From NCBI RefSeq assembly GCF_048572895.1, contig NZ_CP183878.1, positions 3,844,001-3,908,000 on the forward strand: a stretch of 64,000 nucleotides of DNA. The letters run 5' to 3'. The first letter of the stretch is position 1; every line of letters begins with the position of its first letter. The position numbers and the translations under genes were made by a program. The notes beneath the pieces are model-generated. The model was given only the letters and a program-made list of their open reading frames with translations, searched no databases and was not told the DNA's origin. This DNA comes from Psychrobacillus sp048572895 (GTDB lineage Bacteria > Bacillota > Bacilli > Bacillales_A > Planococcaceae). Shown in pieces: positions 41,648 to 50,105 of this stretch.

Positions 41648-44095
41648 TTAACCTTCTGTAACTAAAGCTTTAGTGCGAACGACGAATTCATTGTCTTCTA
41701 CATCAAATATTACATGTTGCCCATCTAATACTTCCCCTTTTAAAAGCTCTTCGGAAAGTCTATCTTCTACATGTTTTTGTATCGCACGGCGTAGTGGGCG
41801 TGCTCCATATTCCGGCTCATATCCTTCAGTTGTAATTTTATCTTGTGCTGCTTCCGTGATTTCTAATTCAATACCTTGCTCTTTCAAACGTTTCGCTAAC
41901 TGCTCTGTCATAAGTGAAACAATTTGTTTTAATTGGTCTCTTTCAAGAGAATGGAACACAATCATTTCATCTAGACGGTTCAAGAATTCTGGGCGGAACG
42001 CTTTTTTCAGTTCTTCTAGCATTTTACCTTTCATATCTTTATAGTCTGTTTTGCCACCTTCTTGTAGATTAAATCCAACGTATTTATTGAACTTAAGTGC
42101 ATCCGCTCCTACATTGGATGTCATGATAACTACCGTATTACGGAAATCTACTGTACGACCTTTAGAGTCTGTTAATCGTCCATCCTCTAACACTTGAAGA
42201 AGAATATTAAAGACGTCTGGGTGTGCTTTTTCAATTTCATCTAATAGGATAACAGAGTATGGTTTACGACGTACTTTTTCTGTTAATTGTCCTCCATCGT
42301 CAAACCCTACATATCCCGGAGGAGAACCAACTAGACGAGAAGTTGAATGTTTTTCCATGTACTCAGACATATCTACTCGAATCATCGCATCCTCGTCCCC
42401 GAACATGACTTCTGCTAAAGCACGAGCAAGCTCGGTTTTCCCTACACCAGTAGGTCCTAAGAAGATAAAGGAGCCAATAGGACGTTTTGGATCTTTCAGT
42501 CCTGCACGAGCACGACGAATAGCTCTTGAAATTGCGTCTACCGCTTCACTTTGACCAATAACTCTTTCGTGTAATTTATCTTCCAATTTTAATAGCTTTT
42601 CAGATTCTGTTTGTGCCAGTTTAGAAACTGGTACCCCGGTCCACATAGACACCACAGCAGCGATGTCTTCTACTGTTACTTCAGACTCTTCTTTTCCTTG
42701 CTTTTCTTTCCAATTATTTTTCATTTTTTCTAGTTCATCTTTAAGCTTCTGCTCTTTATCACGGAATGAAGCTGCTTTTTCAAATTCTTGACTTTGAACT
42801 GCAGCATTTTTCTCAGATCGGATAGCTTCTAGTTTTGCTTCTAATTCTTTTAAATTAGGAGGTGTTGTATACGAACGTAAACGGACTTTAGATCCTGCTT
42901 CATCTATTAAGTCGATTGCTTTATCCGGTAAGAATCGATCAGAAATATAACGGTCTGACATTTTCACAGCAGCTTCTACTGCAGCATCCGTAATTTTCAC
43001 ACGATGATGTGCTTCATAACGATCACGTAAACCATAAATAATTTGGATCGCTTCGTCTACTGAAGGTTCATCTACCTGAATTGGTTGGAAACGACGCTCC
43101 AGTGCTGCGTCTTTTTCAATATACTTTCTATACTCATCCAGTGTTGTTGCACCAATACATTGAATTTCTCCGCGAGCAAGAGCTGGCTTCAAAATATTCG
43201 AAGCATCGATAGCACCCTCTGCTCCACCGGCACCAATTAATGTATGAAGTTCATCTATGAATAAGATAACATTGCCAGCTTGGCGAATTTCATCCATCAC
43301 TTTTTTCAAACGATCTTCAAATTCCCCACGATATTTTGTACCAGCAACTACTGTACCCATATCAAGCGTCATTACTCGTTTATCGCGTAGGATTTCCGGC
43401 ACTTCATTTTGAACGATTTGTTGTGCAAGCCCTTCTGCAATTGCTGTTTTACCAACACCTGGCTCTCCAATTAGAACTGGGTTATTTTTTGTACGACGAG
43501 CCAATATTTCAATTACTCTTGTAATTTCTTTACTACGACCGATTACAGGATCTAGTGTGCCTTCTCTTGCAATTTGCGTTAAATCACGAGCTAGACCATC
43601 TAGTGTTGGTGTACTAGCCGGAGCAGCTCCATTATTTCCATTGCCATGTGCTTGCTCTGTGCTTCCTAATAATTGAAGTACTTGTTGACGAGCTTTGTTT
43701 AAACTTACTCCCGCATTATTTAAAACACGAGCAGCTACACCTTCTCCTTCACGGATTAGCGCAAGCAATAGATGCTCTGTTCCAATGTATGAGTGCCCTA
43801 ATTTTCTAGACTCATCTACTGAAAGTTCAATCACTTTTTTCGCACGAGGTGTGTAGTTAACAATTGGTCCAACTTCTTCTTTACCTGCTCCTACTAGTTC
43901 CTCGATTCCTGCTTCGATTACTTTTAGGTCTACTTCTATTGCTTCTAATGCTTTCGCAGCAATTCCACTACCTTCTCGGATAAGACCAAGTAATATATGT
44001 TCCGTCCCTATAGATTCATGCTTTAAGCGAATAGCTTCTTCTTGTGCTAGTTGTAATACTTTTTGAGATCTTTGCGTGAAACGATTAAACATCAT
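41648..44095 (-). CDS. clpC: Hsp100 ATPase ClpC
   Basis: ClpC unfolds proteins for ClpP, including substrates marked by McsB arginine phosphorylation. The 815-residue protein has two Clp-N repeats (residues about 1-145), AAA1 with Walker A GEPGVGKTAI, a UVR-containing middle region (near residues 410-450), AAA2 with Walker A GPTGVGKTEL, and the D2 C-terminal domain. The start MMFNRFTQRSQKVLQLAQ overlaps the mcsB stop by four bases (ATGA). Last gene of the CtsR operon. Confidence 0.98.
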   Translation of the reverse strand: MMFNRFTQRSQKVLQLAQEEAIRLKHESIGTEHILLGLIREGSGIAAKALEAIEVDLKVIEAGIEELVGAGKEEVGPIVNYTPRAKKVIELSVDESRKLGHSYIGTEHLLLALIREGEGVAARVLNNAGVSLNKARQQVLQLLGSTEQAHGNGNNGAAPASTPTLDGLARDLTQIAREGTLDPVIGRSKEITRVIEILARRTKNNPVLIGEPGVGKTAIAEGLAQQIVQNEVPEILRDKRVMTLDMGTVVAGTKYRGEFEDRLKKVMDEIRQAGNVILFIDELHTLIGAGGAEGAIDASNILKPALARGEIQCIGATTLDEYRKYIEKDAALERRFQPIQVDEPSVDEAIQIIYGLRDRYEAHHRVKITDAAVEAAVKMSDRYISDRFLPDKAIDLIDEAGSKVRLRSYTTPPNLKELEAKLEAIRSEKNAAVQSQEFEKAASFRDKEQKLKDELEKMKNNWKEKQGKEESEVTVEDIAAVVSMWTGVPVSKLAQTESEKLLKLEDKLHERVIGQSEAVDAISRAIRRARAGLKDPKRPIGSFIFLGPTGVGKTELARALAEVMFGDEDAMIRVDMSEYMEKHSTSRLVGSPPGYVGFDDGGQLTEKVRRKPYSVILLDEIEKAHPDVFNILLQVLEDGRLTDSKGRTVDFRNTVVIMTSNVGADALKFNKYVGFNLQEGGKTDYKDMKGKMLEELKKAFRPEFLNRLDEMIVFHSLERDQLKQIVSLMTEQLAKRLKEQGIELEITEAAQDKITTEGYEPEYGARPLRRAIQKHVEDRLSEELLKGEVLDGQHVIFDVEDNEFVVRTKALVTEG

Positions 44096-45186
44096 TCAGA
44101 TTCCTCTCCTTTTGTTTTCGGTTTTTCTTCTTTTTGCAATCGTTCCCTTAATAGCTTCGCGCGAAACATATCCCGCTCGGAGGTATTCAATGAAGTTCCT
44201 GCATATTTTTGCAGAAATCCTGGTTGCATAAACACCATACATTCATTCAAGATAGACACATCGACATCTTCTATGAGTCCCATATCTATTCCTAATCGAA
44301 CATCTGATAGGCATCTTGCCGCTTCATCTGTCGCCATAATACGAGCAAATGATAAAGTTCCTAAAGATCGATATAGTCGGTCTTCTAGTGTATTGGCAGA
44401 ATGCTTTAGAAGTGCATCCCGTGCTTCTCTTTCTTTTTGAATAATTTGTTCGGTAATACTTTGAAGATCAGCAAGTATGTCTTCTTCTGACTTACCAAGT
44501 GTGGTTTGGTTGGACACTTGGTATACGTTACCGAGCGCTTCACTACCTTCTCCGTAGATTCCTCTAACTACCATTCCTAGCCTTGAAATGATTGTAACAA
44601 TTCTATTCATTTGCTTCGTCATCGTTAAAGCAGGTAAATGCATCATTACAGATGCACGTAAACCAGTACCTGTATTGGTTGGACAGCTTGTTAAATACCC
44701 AAACTGCTCGTCGAAAGCATATGGTAATTCCTTATCTAAAACACGATCTAACAAGTCTGCTTGCGCATAGGCTTCTTGGATTTGAAGACCCGGAAAAAGG
44801 CATTGTATCCGAATATGATCCTCTTCATTGACCATCACACTAACAGATTCATCATTTGATAATAAAACCGATCCAGTCATAGGTGAGTTAGCAAGCTTTG
44901 GACTTATTAAATGTTTCTCTACTAACACCTGACGACTTAATTCGGATACATCCTTTATATGAATGGAAGAAAATTGCATCTCCAGTTCGTCACTTGCATC
45001 CAGCAAAGTGGCAGAAACAGATTGGTCAATTTTATGCGCCTCATCTTCTGTAAATGCTAAAGGGAAACGATAGCCATTCAGATTTCGAGCTAAACGTATT
45101 CTTGTACTCATAACAATGTCCGAATGCTTTCCAACGCCTGCCATCCAACTAGAGATTGAGTTATCTAAAAAGTGTTCAATTGACAT
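44092..45186 (-). CDS. mcsB: Protein arginine kinase McsB
   Basis: McsB phosphorylates arginines, inactivating CtsR and tagging proteins for ClpCP. The 364-residue guanido-kinase-like protein shows DIVMSTRIRLARNLNGYRFP, NEEDHIRIQCLFPG and TSCPTNTGTGLRASVMMHLP, the nucleotide and catalytic regions. ATG at 45186 overlaps mcsA by 11 bases and follows GGGAGGTGA within mcsA. It requires McsA for activity in B. subtilis. Confidence 0.97.
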   Translation of the reverse strand: MSIEHFLDNSISSWMAGVGKHSDIVMSTRIRLARNLNGYRFPLAFTEDEAHKIDQSVSATLLDASDELEMQFSSIHIKDVSELSRQVLVEKHLISPKLANSPMTGSVLLSNDESVSVMVNEEDHIRIQCLFPGLQIQEAYAQADLLDRVLDKELPYAFDEQFGYLTSCPTNTGTGLRASVMMHLPALTMTKQMNRIVTIISRLGMVVRGIYGEGSEALGNVYQVSNQTTLGKSEEDILADLQSITEQIIQKEREARDALLKHSANTLEDRLYRSLGTLSFARIMATDEAARCLSDVRLGIDMGLIEDVDVSILNECMVFMQPGFLQKYAGTSLNTSERDMFRAKLLRERLQKEEKPKTKGEESE

Positions 45187-45721
45187 CCGTTTGGTCACCT
45201 CCCGTTGAAAGTTGACTTTCCAAATCTCTGGCTTCATCTCTCAGCTTTGCGGCTTCCTCAAAACTTTCCGTGTCAATCGCATCTTTCATTTGAGTGCGAA
45301 TTGCTTCTATACGTTTTTTTATAGCAATTTTTTCTCCTAGCGCACCTGGAGCTTTTCCAATATGCTTCGTATTTCCATTATGAAGCCTCTTAAACACATT
45401 AGGTAACTGCGGACGGAAACTGTCGTAGCAATTTGCACAACCAAATTTCCCTTCGTCTAAAAACCGTTGAATTGACCAGCCACATTCATCGCATACTATC
45501 ATGTTTTTTTGTTGTTTTTGTTGCAATGGTTGTTGTTCTGTTTGACTAAACCAGTTCGATAATAGTTGATGTAGAGATAATGGATCTTGTTTGTACTCTA
45601 CATAAAACGGGTGGAGGCTATTTGCACAGACCTCACAATAATGTCTTTCAAAGTGTTCACCATTATGCACTTGGGTAACAGTTACTTTCGCTGGTCTTTG
45701 CTTACAGTTTTCACAAATCAC
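45176..45721 (-). CDS. mcsA: McsA, activator of the protein arginine kinase McsB
   Basis: A 181-residue zinc-binding adaptor of McsB. Four CxxC pairs are visible (C3-C6, C29-C32, C77-C80, C93-C96), followed by a C-terminal UVR domain (about residues 135-175, EAIRTQMKDAIDTESFEEAAKLRDEARDL). The start is GTG at 45721, with GGGGTG nine bases upstream, giving the family start MICENC. It sits between ctsR and mcsB. Confidence 0.95.
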   Translation of the reverse strand: MICENCKQRPAKVTVTQVHNGEHFERHYCEVCANSLHPFYVEYKQDPLSLHQLLSNWFSQTEQQPLQQKQQKNMIVCDECGWSIQRFLDEGKFGCANCYDSFRPQLPNVFKRLHNGNTKHIGKAPGALGEKIAIKKRIEAIRTQMKDAIDTESFEEAAKLRDEARDLESQLSTGGDQTDVN

Positions 45722-45738
45722 CTTTCAACACACCCCGT

Positions 45739-46212
45739 TCATTTTTCACTTTTTTCATATTTTAACGTTAATAGCATGGCACATAAAATACGTGATCGTA
45801 GTTCATCTCTTGCTGGTAGCGGGATAGCTAGAGTCGTTCGATTTAAAGCTGCTAAAATGAGTTTTGCTTCACGCTTAGAAATAACATCCTCGTCGATTAA
45901 CCGAAAAACGATATCTTCCGTTACAGATTCAGAAGCTCCATGTTCTAGTGTTTGTATAATATGCTCTATTAAATCAGCTTTTGTATGTGCTCGAACGCGG
46001 AGGATTCGAATATATCCCCCTCCACCTCGTTTACTTTCTACTAAGTATCCGCGATCTTGGGTAAATCGTGTATTGATTACATAATTTATTTGAGATGGAA
46101 CACACTGAAATTTTTCCGCAATTTCACTTCGCTTAATTTCAATTTGTTCCTTACTTCCTTCTTCTATAATAGCCTTCAAATACCCTTCAATTATGTCAGA
46201 TATATTTTTCAT
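45739..46212 (-). CDS. ctsR: Transcriptional repressor CtsR
   Basis: CtsR represses clp genes at normal temperature and is inactivated by heat and by McsB. The 157-residue protein has the N-terminal winged helix (MKNISDIIEGYLKAIIEE, FQCVPSQINYVINTRFT) and the glycine-rich wing RGGGGYIRI that senses heat in this family. ATG at 46212 follows GAGGTG. A CtsR box in its own promoter indicates autoregulation. Confidence 0.97.
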   Translation of the reverse strand: MKNISDIIEGYLKAIIEEGSKEQIEIKRSEIAEKFQCVPSQINYVINTRFTQDRGYLVESKRGGGGYIRILRVRAHTKADLIEHIIQTLEHGASESVTEDIVFRLIDEDVISKREAKLILAALNRTTLAIPLPARDELRSRILCAMLLTLKYEKSEK

Positions 46213-46238
46213 CTTCTCACCTCTTCTCACAAACTGAC

Positions 46239-46255
46239 TTTGACTAACTTTGACT
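46239..46255 (-). promoter_or_regulatory. CtsR operator
   Basis: On the minus strand AGTCAAA-GTT-AGTCAAA matches the CtsR consensus RGTCAAA-N3-RGTCAAA, placed just downstream of the -10 box; a third degenerate heptamer (AGTTTGT) follows. Confidence 0.9.
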
Positions 46256-46257
46256 AT

Positions 46258-46286
46258 ATTATAACGAGAATTTTTCGCATGTGCAA
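46258..46286 (-). promoter_or_regulatory. Sigma-A promoter of the ctsR operon
   Basis: TTGCAC (46281-46286), a 17-base spacer and TATAAT (46258-46263) on the minus strand, directly upstream of the CtsR operator. Confidence 0.85.
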
Positions 46287-46304
46287 TTGATACGATTTGG
46301 TCTT

Positions 46305-46339
46305 AAAAAAAGAAAAAACTACAAACAGTCGTTTGTAGT
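46305..46339 (-). terminator. Terminator after the GNAT gene
   Basis: ACTACAAAC and GTTTGTAGT form a 9-bp perfect stem (AGTC loop) followed by TTTTTTCTTTTTTT on the minus strand. Confidence 0.9.
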
Positions 46340-46368
46340 TTAGGATATATTAAAATGAATATTCCTAT

Positions 46369-46833
46369 TCAATAAATATTTTTTCTTTCGTAGGTTAGTT
46401 GTGCAATAAAGAAATTGGGTTCTACTTCAATAATAGCTATTTTTTTGAAATTGTGTCTTTCATATAAGGTGATTGCAGGTACATTTTTTGCCCCAGTTGA
46501 TACAACTACCTTTTTTCCGTTAGCCTTAATACTTAATAGATAATCTATTAACTCCGATGCAATCCCTTTTCGAAAATGATTGGGGTCTACTACAAGTCTA
46601 CAAATATCAATTAGTTCTTCTGTATCCTCATAAGAAAGAAAACCTACCAATTTCGAGCCATCCAACTTTCCAAGAAATAGCTCCTTGGAGTTTTTTATAT
46701 CTTCTACAGTATCTAAAAGCTGTGGAATTCCATCAAACCCGATTAAATCTGCTTCTACTTTATACGCTGGTAATTGAATTGATAAAATACTTTCAGCGAC
46801 CATTTCATCTTTATGATTGACTAATTGAATCAT
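46369..46833 (-). CDS. GNAT family N-acetyltransferase
   Basis: A 154-residue acetyl-CoA-dependent acetyltransferase of unknown substrate. The coenzyme-binding motif A is visible as RLVVDPNHFRKGIASELIDYLL (R-x-x-G-x-A), and motif B as NVPAITLYERHNFKK. ATG at 46833 follows GAGGTT; a TTG two codons earlier is less likely. It starts 20 bases after the RsgA-like gene and shares its terminator, so the two form one operon. The substrate may be a protein, a small amine or an antibiotic; the sequence does not decide. Confidence 0.88.
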   Translation of the reverse strand: MIQLVNHKDEMVAESILSIQLPAYKVEADLIGFDGIPQLLDTVEDIKNSKELFLGKLDGSKLVGFLSYEDTEELIDICRLVVDPNHFRKGIASELIDYLLSIKANGKKVVVSTGAKNVPAITLYERHNFKKIAIIEVEPNFFIAQLTYERKNIY

Positions 46834-46853
46834 CCGCAACCTCGCATCTTAAA

Positions 46854-47909
46854 CTAGATTTTCTTTTTATAATTATTTCGTTGAGACTTTGTAATTTGCT
46901 TCCATTTATTTGTTTCGGCTTTTTTAGCTATTGCGTCATTTTTTCGATCGATATGTGCAAGTTCCCTCATTAGTTTTACATAGCTTTTATAGCGTTCATG
47001 TTTAAGCATACCCTTGTAAATGGCCTCTTGAATAGCACAGCCCGGTTCTTTTACATGCTGACAATCACGAAACCGGCACGCTAAAGCAAGCTCTTCGATA
47101 TCCTGAAAACTAGCACTAACCCCATCACTCGTATCCCAAAGTTGAAACTCCCTCATACCAGGTGTATCGATTAATAAACCACCTTCTGGTAACAGCGTCA
47201 GTTCTCTATGCGTGGTTGTATGGCGTCCTTTACTATCATCTTCTCTTATATCATTTACAACCATTACCTCTACACCTGATAAGGCGTTAATCAAAGAAGA
47301 TTTCCCAACTCCTGAAGATCCTAAAAGTGCACCTGTTTTATGCGCAGCCAAAAGACTTCCTAGACGATCAATACCCTCTCCTGTAACACTACTTACTGCA
47401 AATATGTCTACGCCAAATGCAATAGCCTCTACTTCTTTAATATAATATTCTAAGTCATCACAGGCATCTTTTTTTGTTAACACAACAACTGGTGTCGCTC
47501 CTGAATCCCATGCCGCCAATAAGTATCTCTCTAATCTACGGACATTGAAATCATGATTGAGCGACATCACTAGAAATACATAATCTACGTTAACTGCAAT
47601 CAGTTGAATCTCTGTCGTTAATCCCGCCATTTTCCTAGAGAACTGCGAGCTACGAGGAAGTACTTCGTGAATGATTCCTTTTTCCTCACCAGGCATCTGC
47701 TCAATCACTACCCAGTCTCCAACTGCCGGAAATGCTTCCCTATCATGATCAAACTTAAATTTCCCAGAAAGGGAGCTTAGTAACTCTCCTTCATTGGTCA
47801 TAACTCTATACAAATTTTTATGTTCCAGTAACACCCGTCCCGCAATTCCACTACCTGTCATTTTTTCTTCCCAATTACTATTCCAACCATATTGTTCGAT
47901 TAAATTCAA
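46854..47909 (-). CDS. RsgA-family circularly permuted ribosome GTPase
   Basis: A 351-residue GTPase of the RsgA/YjeQ family, which acts in late 30S maturation. The permuted order is visible: G4 TKKD (145-148), G1 GSSGVGKSS (197-205), G3 DTPG (248-251), preceded by an OB-like domain and followed by a zinc site (C278, C283, H285, C291). It lies outside the usual prkC-rsgA neighbourhood and is longer than the roughly 300-residue B. subtilis RsgA, so it may be a second paralogue. The start is TTG at 47909 after AGGAGG. Its leader holds a small ORF and a strong terminator. Confidence 0.9.
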   Translation of the reverse strand: MNLIEQYGWNSNWEEKMTGSGIAGRVLLEHKNLYRVMTNEGELLSSLSGKFKFDHDREAFPAVGDWVVIEQMPGEEKGIIHEVLPRSSQFSRKMAGLTTEIQLIAVNVDYVFLVMSLNHDFNVRRLERYLLAAWDSGATPVVVLTKKDACDDLEYYIKEVEAIAFGVDIFAVSSVTGEGIDRLGSLLAAHKTGALLGSSGVGKSSLINALSGVEVMVVNDIREDDSKGRHTTTHRELTLLPEGGLLIDTPGMREFQLWDTSDGVSASFQDIEELALACRFRDCQHVKEPGCAIQEAIYKGMLKHERYKSYVKLMRELAHIDRKNDAIAKKAETNKWKQITKSQRNNYKKKI

Positions 47910-47981
47910 TTTAACTTCCTCCTAATTTCCGTATGGATAAAAGCACAAGCTGTACATTAACGACAGCTATAGCTAAACAAT

Positions 47982-48018
47982 AAAAAAACCATGACTGCAC
48001 GAATCAGCAGTCATGGTT
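47982..48018 (-). terminator. Terminator in the leader of the RsgA-like gene
   Basis: AACCATGACTGC and GCAGTCATGGTT form a perfect 12-bp stem with an 8-base loop, followed by seven Ts on the minus strand. It lies between the 21-codon ORF and the GTPase gene, about 70 bases before the GTPase start. Confidence 0.92.
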
Positions 48019-48050
48019 TCCCGGCCATTAGTAAAGAAGCATATATCTGG

Positions 48051-48116
48051 TTAGAGACATACAGAGTGGGACATCATGAACTTACTGATTCGTGGATACG
48101 TATATACATTTGCCAT
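48051..48116 (-). CDS. Small 21-residue leader ORF upstream of the RsgA-like gene
   Basis: An ATG at 48116 preceded by AAAGGAGTGAG at good spacing opens 21 codons beginning MANVYTYPRI and ending MMSHSVCL, then TAA. It starts about 25 bases after the predicted transcription start and ends 32 bases before a strong terminator. Codons 8-11 contain CACGAATCAG, exactly complementary to CTGATTCGTG in the terminator loop. It is either a regulatory leader peptide or a very small protein; no homologue is recognised. Confidence 0.55.
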   Translation of the reverse strand: MANVYTYPRISKFMMSHSVCL

Positions 48117-48148
48117 AATGCCTCACTCCTTTTCTTTAAGTTATTTTC

Positions 48149-48178
48149 AGAATACTACAAGTATTAGCTCTTCGTCAA
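48149..48178 (-). promoter_or_regulatory. Promoter of the RsgA leader transcript
   Basis: TTGACG (48173-48178), an 18-base spacer and TATTCT (48149-48154) on the minus strand; transcription should start near 48142. Confidence 0.65.
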
Positions 48179-48260
48179 TATAAATTTAGGAAAGTTGCTA
48201 TTTTGAATGTAGATGAGTCAATTTCTAAATAGATTATTTAGTAGTAAAATCCGAACAAAA

Positions 48261-48407
48261 CTGATTTCCACTTTAAGCGGATGCTTTCTGTGTGCGAGTT
48301 CGAGCAAATATGATTCTAACTACAAATTGTCGACACACACTGTTGGAATTCAAGTCTTCTTTCCTATAAACGCTCTCTGTAGGGCTCTACTTTCTTGCTG
48401 ATGCTGC
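48261..48407. repeat. Degenerate inverted copy of the 41422 repeat family
   Basis: CTGATTTCCACTTTAAGCGG and ATGCTTTC, then further on GGGCTCTACTTTCTTGCTG, match in order the reverse complement of the repeat at 41422-41512, with about 80 unrelated bases between. Confidence 0.5.
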
Positions 48408-48415
48408 GGTCTCCT

Positions 48416-49339
48416 CTATTCTACTCCAGGTAATATTGTTAGAGATAAGTTATTCGCATCCAATTCTGCTTCTATTCCAAGTGGCACTGCAAAATGGGGT
48501 TCGCAATGACCAATTTTAAATCCTTTCACAGCAGGCTTTCCTAAATTGCCGATATAATGATTGAATACTTCATCTAAAGATAAAGAAACCAATCTTTTTT
48601 TAGGCTCTGCATCACTAAAGTTACCAATGACAAACCCAGCCGCTGCATCTAAAATTCCCGCTTGACGAAGTTGGTTAAGCATCCTATCCACTTTGTATGG
48701 CTCTTCTCCGACATCTTCTATGAAGAGAAGTTTTCCTTTTGTGTTTACTTCGTATTTCGTACCTATACCATTAGCAAGCAGCGATAAATTACCTCCTGTT
48801 AATTCTCCTCTTACAATGCCTCGAGAAACTTGTGTCAATGGAGAAATTGCTTCGGTATAATATAGCTCCATCGGATTAAATAATTGCTGAAACATTTTTT
48901 GAGATAGCTCGGAGAACGTATCTTTTCCTACATCCGAGGCTAGCATTGGTCCATGGAAGGTGACGATATCCGAAAATAGATTCATCCCTGTATGTAGAGA
49001 GGTTATATCGGAGTAGCCCCAAAAAACTTTTGGATTCTCATGCATCAATTGAAAATCGATTTGATCAGTATAGCGTGCAGAACCGTAGCCTCCGCCCGCA
49101 CAAATAATTCCTGCAATATTCGGGTTAGCAAACATCGCATGTAAATCCTCCAAACGCTCCTTATCGGTACCAGCTAAATAACCATGTACATTTTCTACAC
49201 TTTTCCCTAGTTGGTAAGACAAGCCAAGCTCCTCTAAGAAAGTAAAAGAACGCTTTAAGTTTTCTAAATTTGGTGGACTTGCAGGAGCAATAATTCCAAT
49301 AGTATCTCCTTTTTGCAATCGTTTCGGGCGTATTTTCAT
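48416..49339 (-). CDS. S66 family LD-carboxypeptidase (LdcA/YkfA-like)
   Basis: A 307-residue serine peptidase that removes D-alanine from, or otherwise trims, murein peptides during cell-wall recycling. The nucleophile is S110 in FWGYSDITSLH; the Glu and His of the S66 triad fit FIEDVGEEPYK and KIGHCEPHFAVP. Oxyanion-type AGGGYGSARY is present. No signal peptide is visible, so it should be cytoplasmic. A decayed dppA fragment lies upstream; in B. subtilis the homologue ykfA follows the dpp operon, so this may be a relic of such a locus. Confidence 0.9.
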   Translation of the reverse strand: MKIRPKRLQKGDTIGIIAPASPPNLENLKRSFTFLEELGLSYQLGKSVENVHGYLAGTDKERLEDLHAMFANPNIAGIICAGGGYGSARYTDQIDFQLMHENPKVFWGYSDITSLHTGMNLFSDIVTFHGPMLASDVGKDTFSELSQKMFQQLFNPMELYYTEAISPLTQVSRGIVRGELTGGNLSLLANGIGTKYEVNTKGKLLFIEDVGEEPYKVDRMLNQLRQAGILDAAAGFVIGNFSDAEPKKRLVSLSLDEVFNHYIGNLGKPAVKGFKIGHCEPHFAVPLGIEAELDANNLSLTILPGVE

Positions 49340-49533
49340 ATGTAATTTCTCCTTTATGATGAAAGCCTTGATAAACTAACTTACAGCAAATTTTAACATA
49401 ACTATAATGAAAAAAGAGCGGCACAAAATAAGTGATATGGCAAGTAAGATATACCAACAACTGCAAATACTATAGCTAAAGTCTCCTGTAATTTAAGAAA
49501 CATTTAAATGTAATACTTCTATAGGCAGATTAT
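49340..49533. other. Intergenic stretch without recognised content
   Basis: Apart from the AAAGGAGAAATT SD of the LD-carboxypeptidase at its left edge, no gene or structure is supported. Confidence 0.5.
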
Positions 49534-49656
49534 TCATCTTAGAATGATTACTTCTTTTATATCTTTTGATAAGAGACTTTCTATAATTGCATGTGCTTCT
49601 TGGGTCATTATACGTCTTGCCCGTTCGTAATTATGCTTATAAGGTTTTATAGACCG
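49534..49656 (-). pseudogene. Remnant of a D-aminopeptidase gene (DppA, M55 family)
   Basis: The minus strand reads, without a start codon, a 40-codon stretch including KPYKHNYERARRIMTQE, HAIIESLL and KEVIIL before TGA. This aligns with the N-terminal part of DppA (NYERGRLIMTEEA...TEVLVND), but the zinc-binding N-terminal SxDMEG motif and everything after about residue 60 are missing. It abuts the cotD-like terminator on its 5' side. It is a non-functional fragment. Confidence 0.65.
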
Positions 49657-49694
49657 AAAAAGCAAATGCACTTTTTTAATAAAAGGCATTTGCT
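49657..49694 (-). terminator. Terminator after the CotD-like gene
   Basis: AGCAAATGC and GCATTTGCT pair around a 16-base AT-rich loop, followed by TTTTC on the minus strand. Confidence 0.7.
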
Positions 49695-49736
49695 CTTGTT
49701 TTCTATATAACCTAGAAAAACTATCGTATCGATGAA

Positions 49737-50105
49737 TTATCTATTCTGACCTGGGAAGAACTGTTGCTGTCCGAATTGTTGTTGCCCGAATTGTTGTTGC
49801 CCAAATTGTTGCCCGTATGGCTGACCAAATGATTGTTGTGGAAACTGCCCATGTTGCATAGGGAATGCCTGTTGACTTCCAGGTGCCATTACATTTTGAT
49901 TAGTCACTGTATAAAAGTGTTGAGGGACGTTTACGATATGTTCTCTATTCACATTTACAATTGGATGGATAACAGGTTGCACTCTTGGTAAGAACGAATC
50001 ACGCACTCGGTATTGTGGGGGACAAACAACTGGTTGCGCAGCTGGTTGTTGCCACTGCGTTTGCTGACAGGAATTACAGGAACAGGGTTGACGATGTTGA
50101 TTCAT
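49737..50105 (-). CDS. CotD-family spore coat protein
   Basis: A 122-residue protein resembling inner coat protein CotD: a cysteine-rich start (MNQHRQPCSCNSCQQTQ), the central HPIVNVNREHIVNVPQHFYTVTNQ and a glutamine-rich tail. The tail has three FGQQQ repeats encoded by 15-base direct repeats. ATG at 50105 follows AAGGAGGTG; the upstream extension is rejected. A mother-cell (SigK/SigE) promoter is expected but was not identified. Confidence 0.82.
   Translation of the reverse strand: MNQHRQPCSCNSCQQTQWQQPAAQPVVCPPQYRVRDSFLPRVQPVIHPIVNVNREHIVNVPQHFYTVTNQNVMAPGSQQAFPMQHGQFPQQSFGQPYGQQFGQQQFGQQQFGQQQFFPGQNR
49761..49805. repeat. Tandem 15-bp repeat in the CotD-like gene
   Basis: Three adjacent units close to TTGTTGTTGCCCGAA encode the repeated FGQQQ of the tail. 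Confidence 0.85.

Noticed and set aside
45587..46084. 165-codon plus-strand ORF opposite ctsR-mcsA
   Set aside because: Antisense shadow of two confidently identified genes, without SD or family similarity.
49161..49466. 101-codon minus-strand ORF overlapping the LD-carboxypeptidase start
   Set aside because: It is an out-of-frame shadow of the S66 peptidase gene with an unlikely composition.
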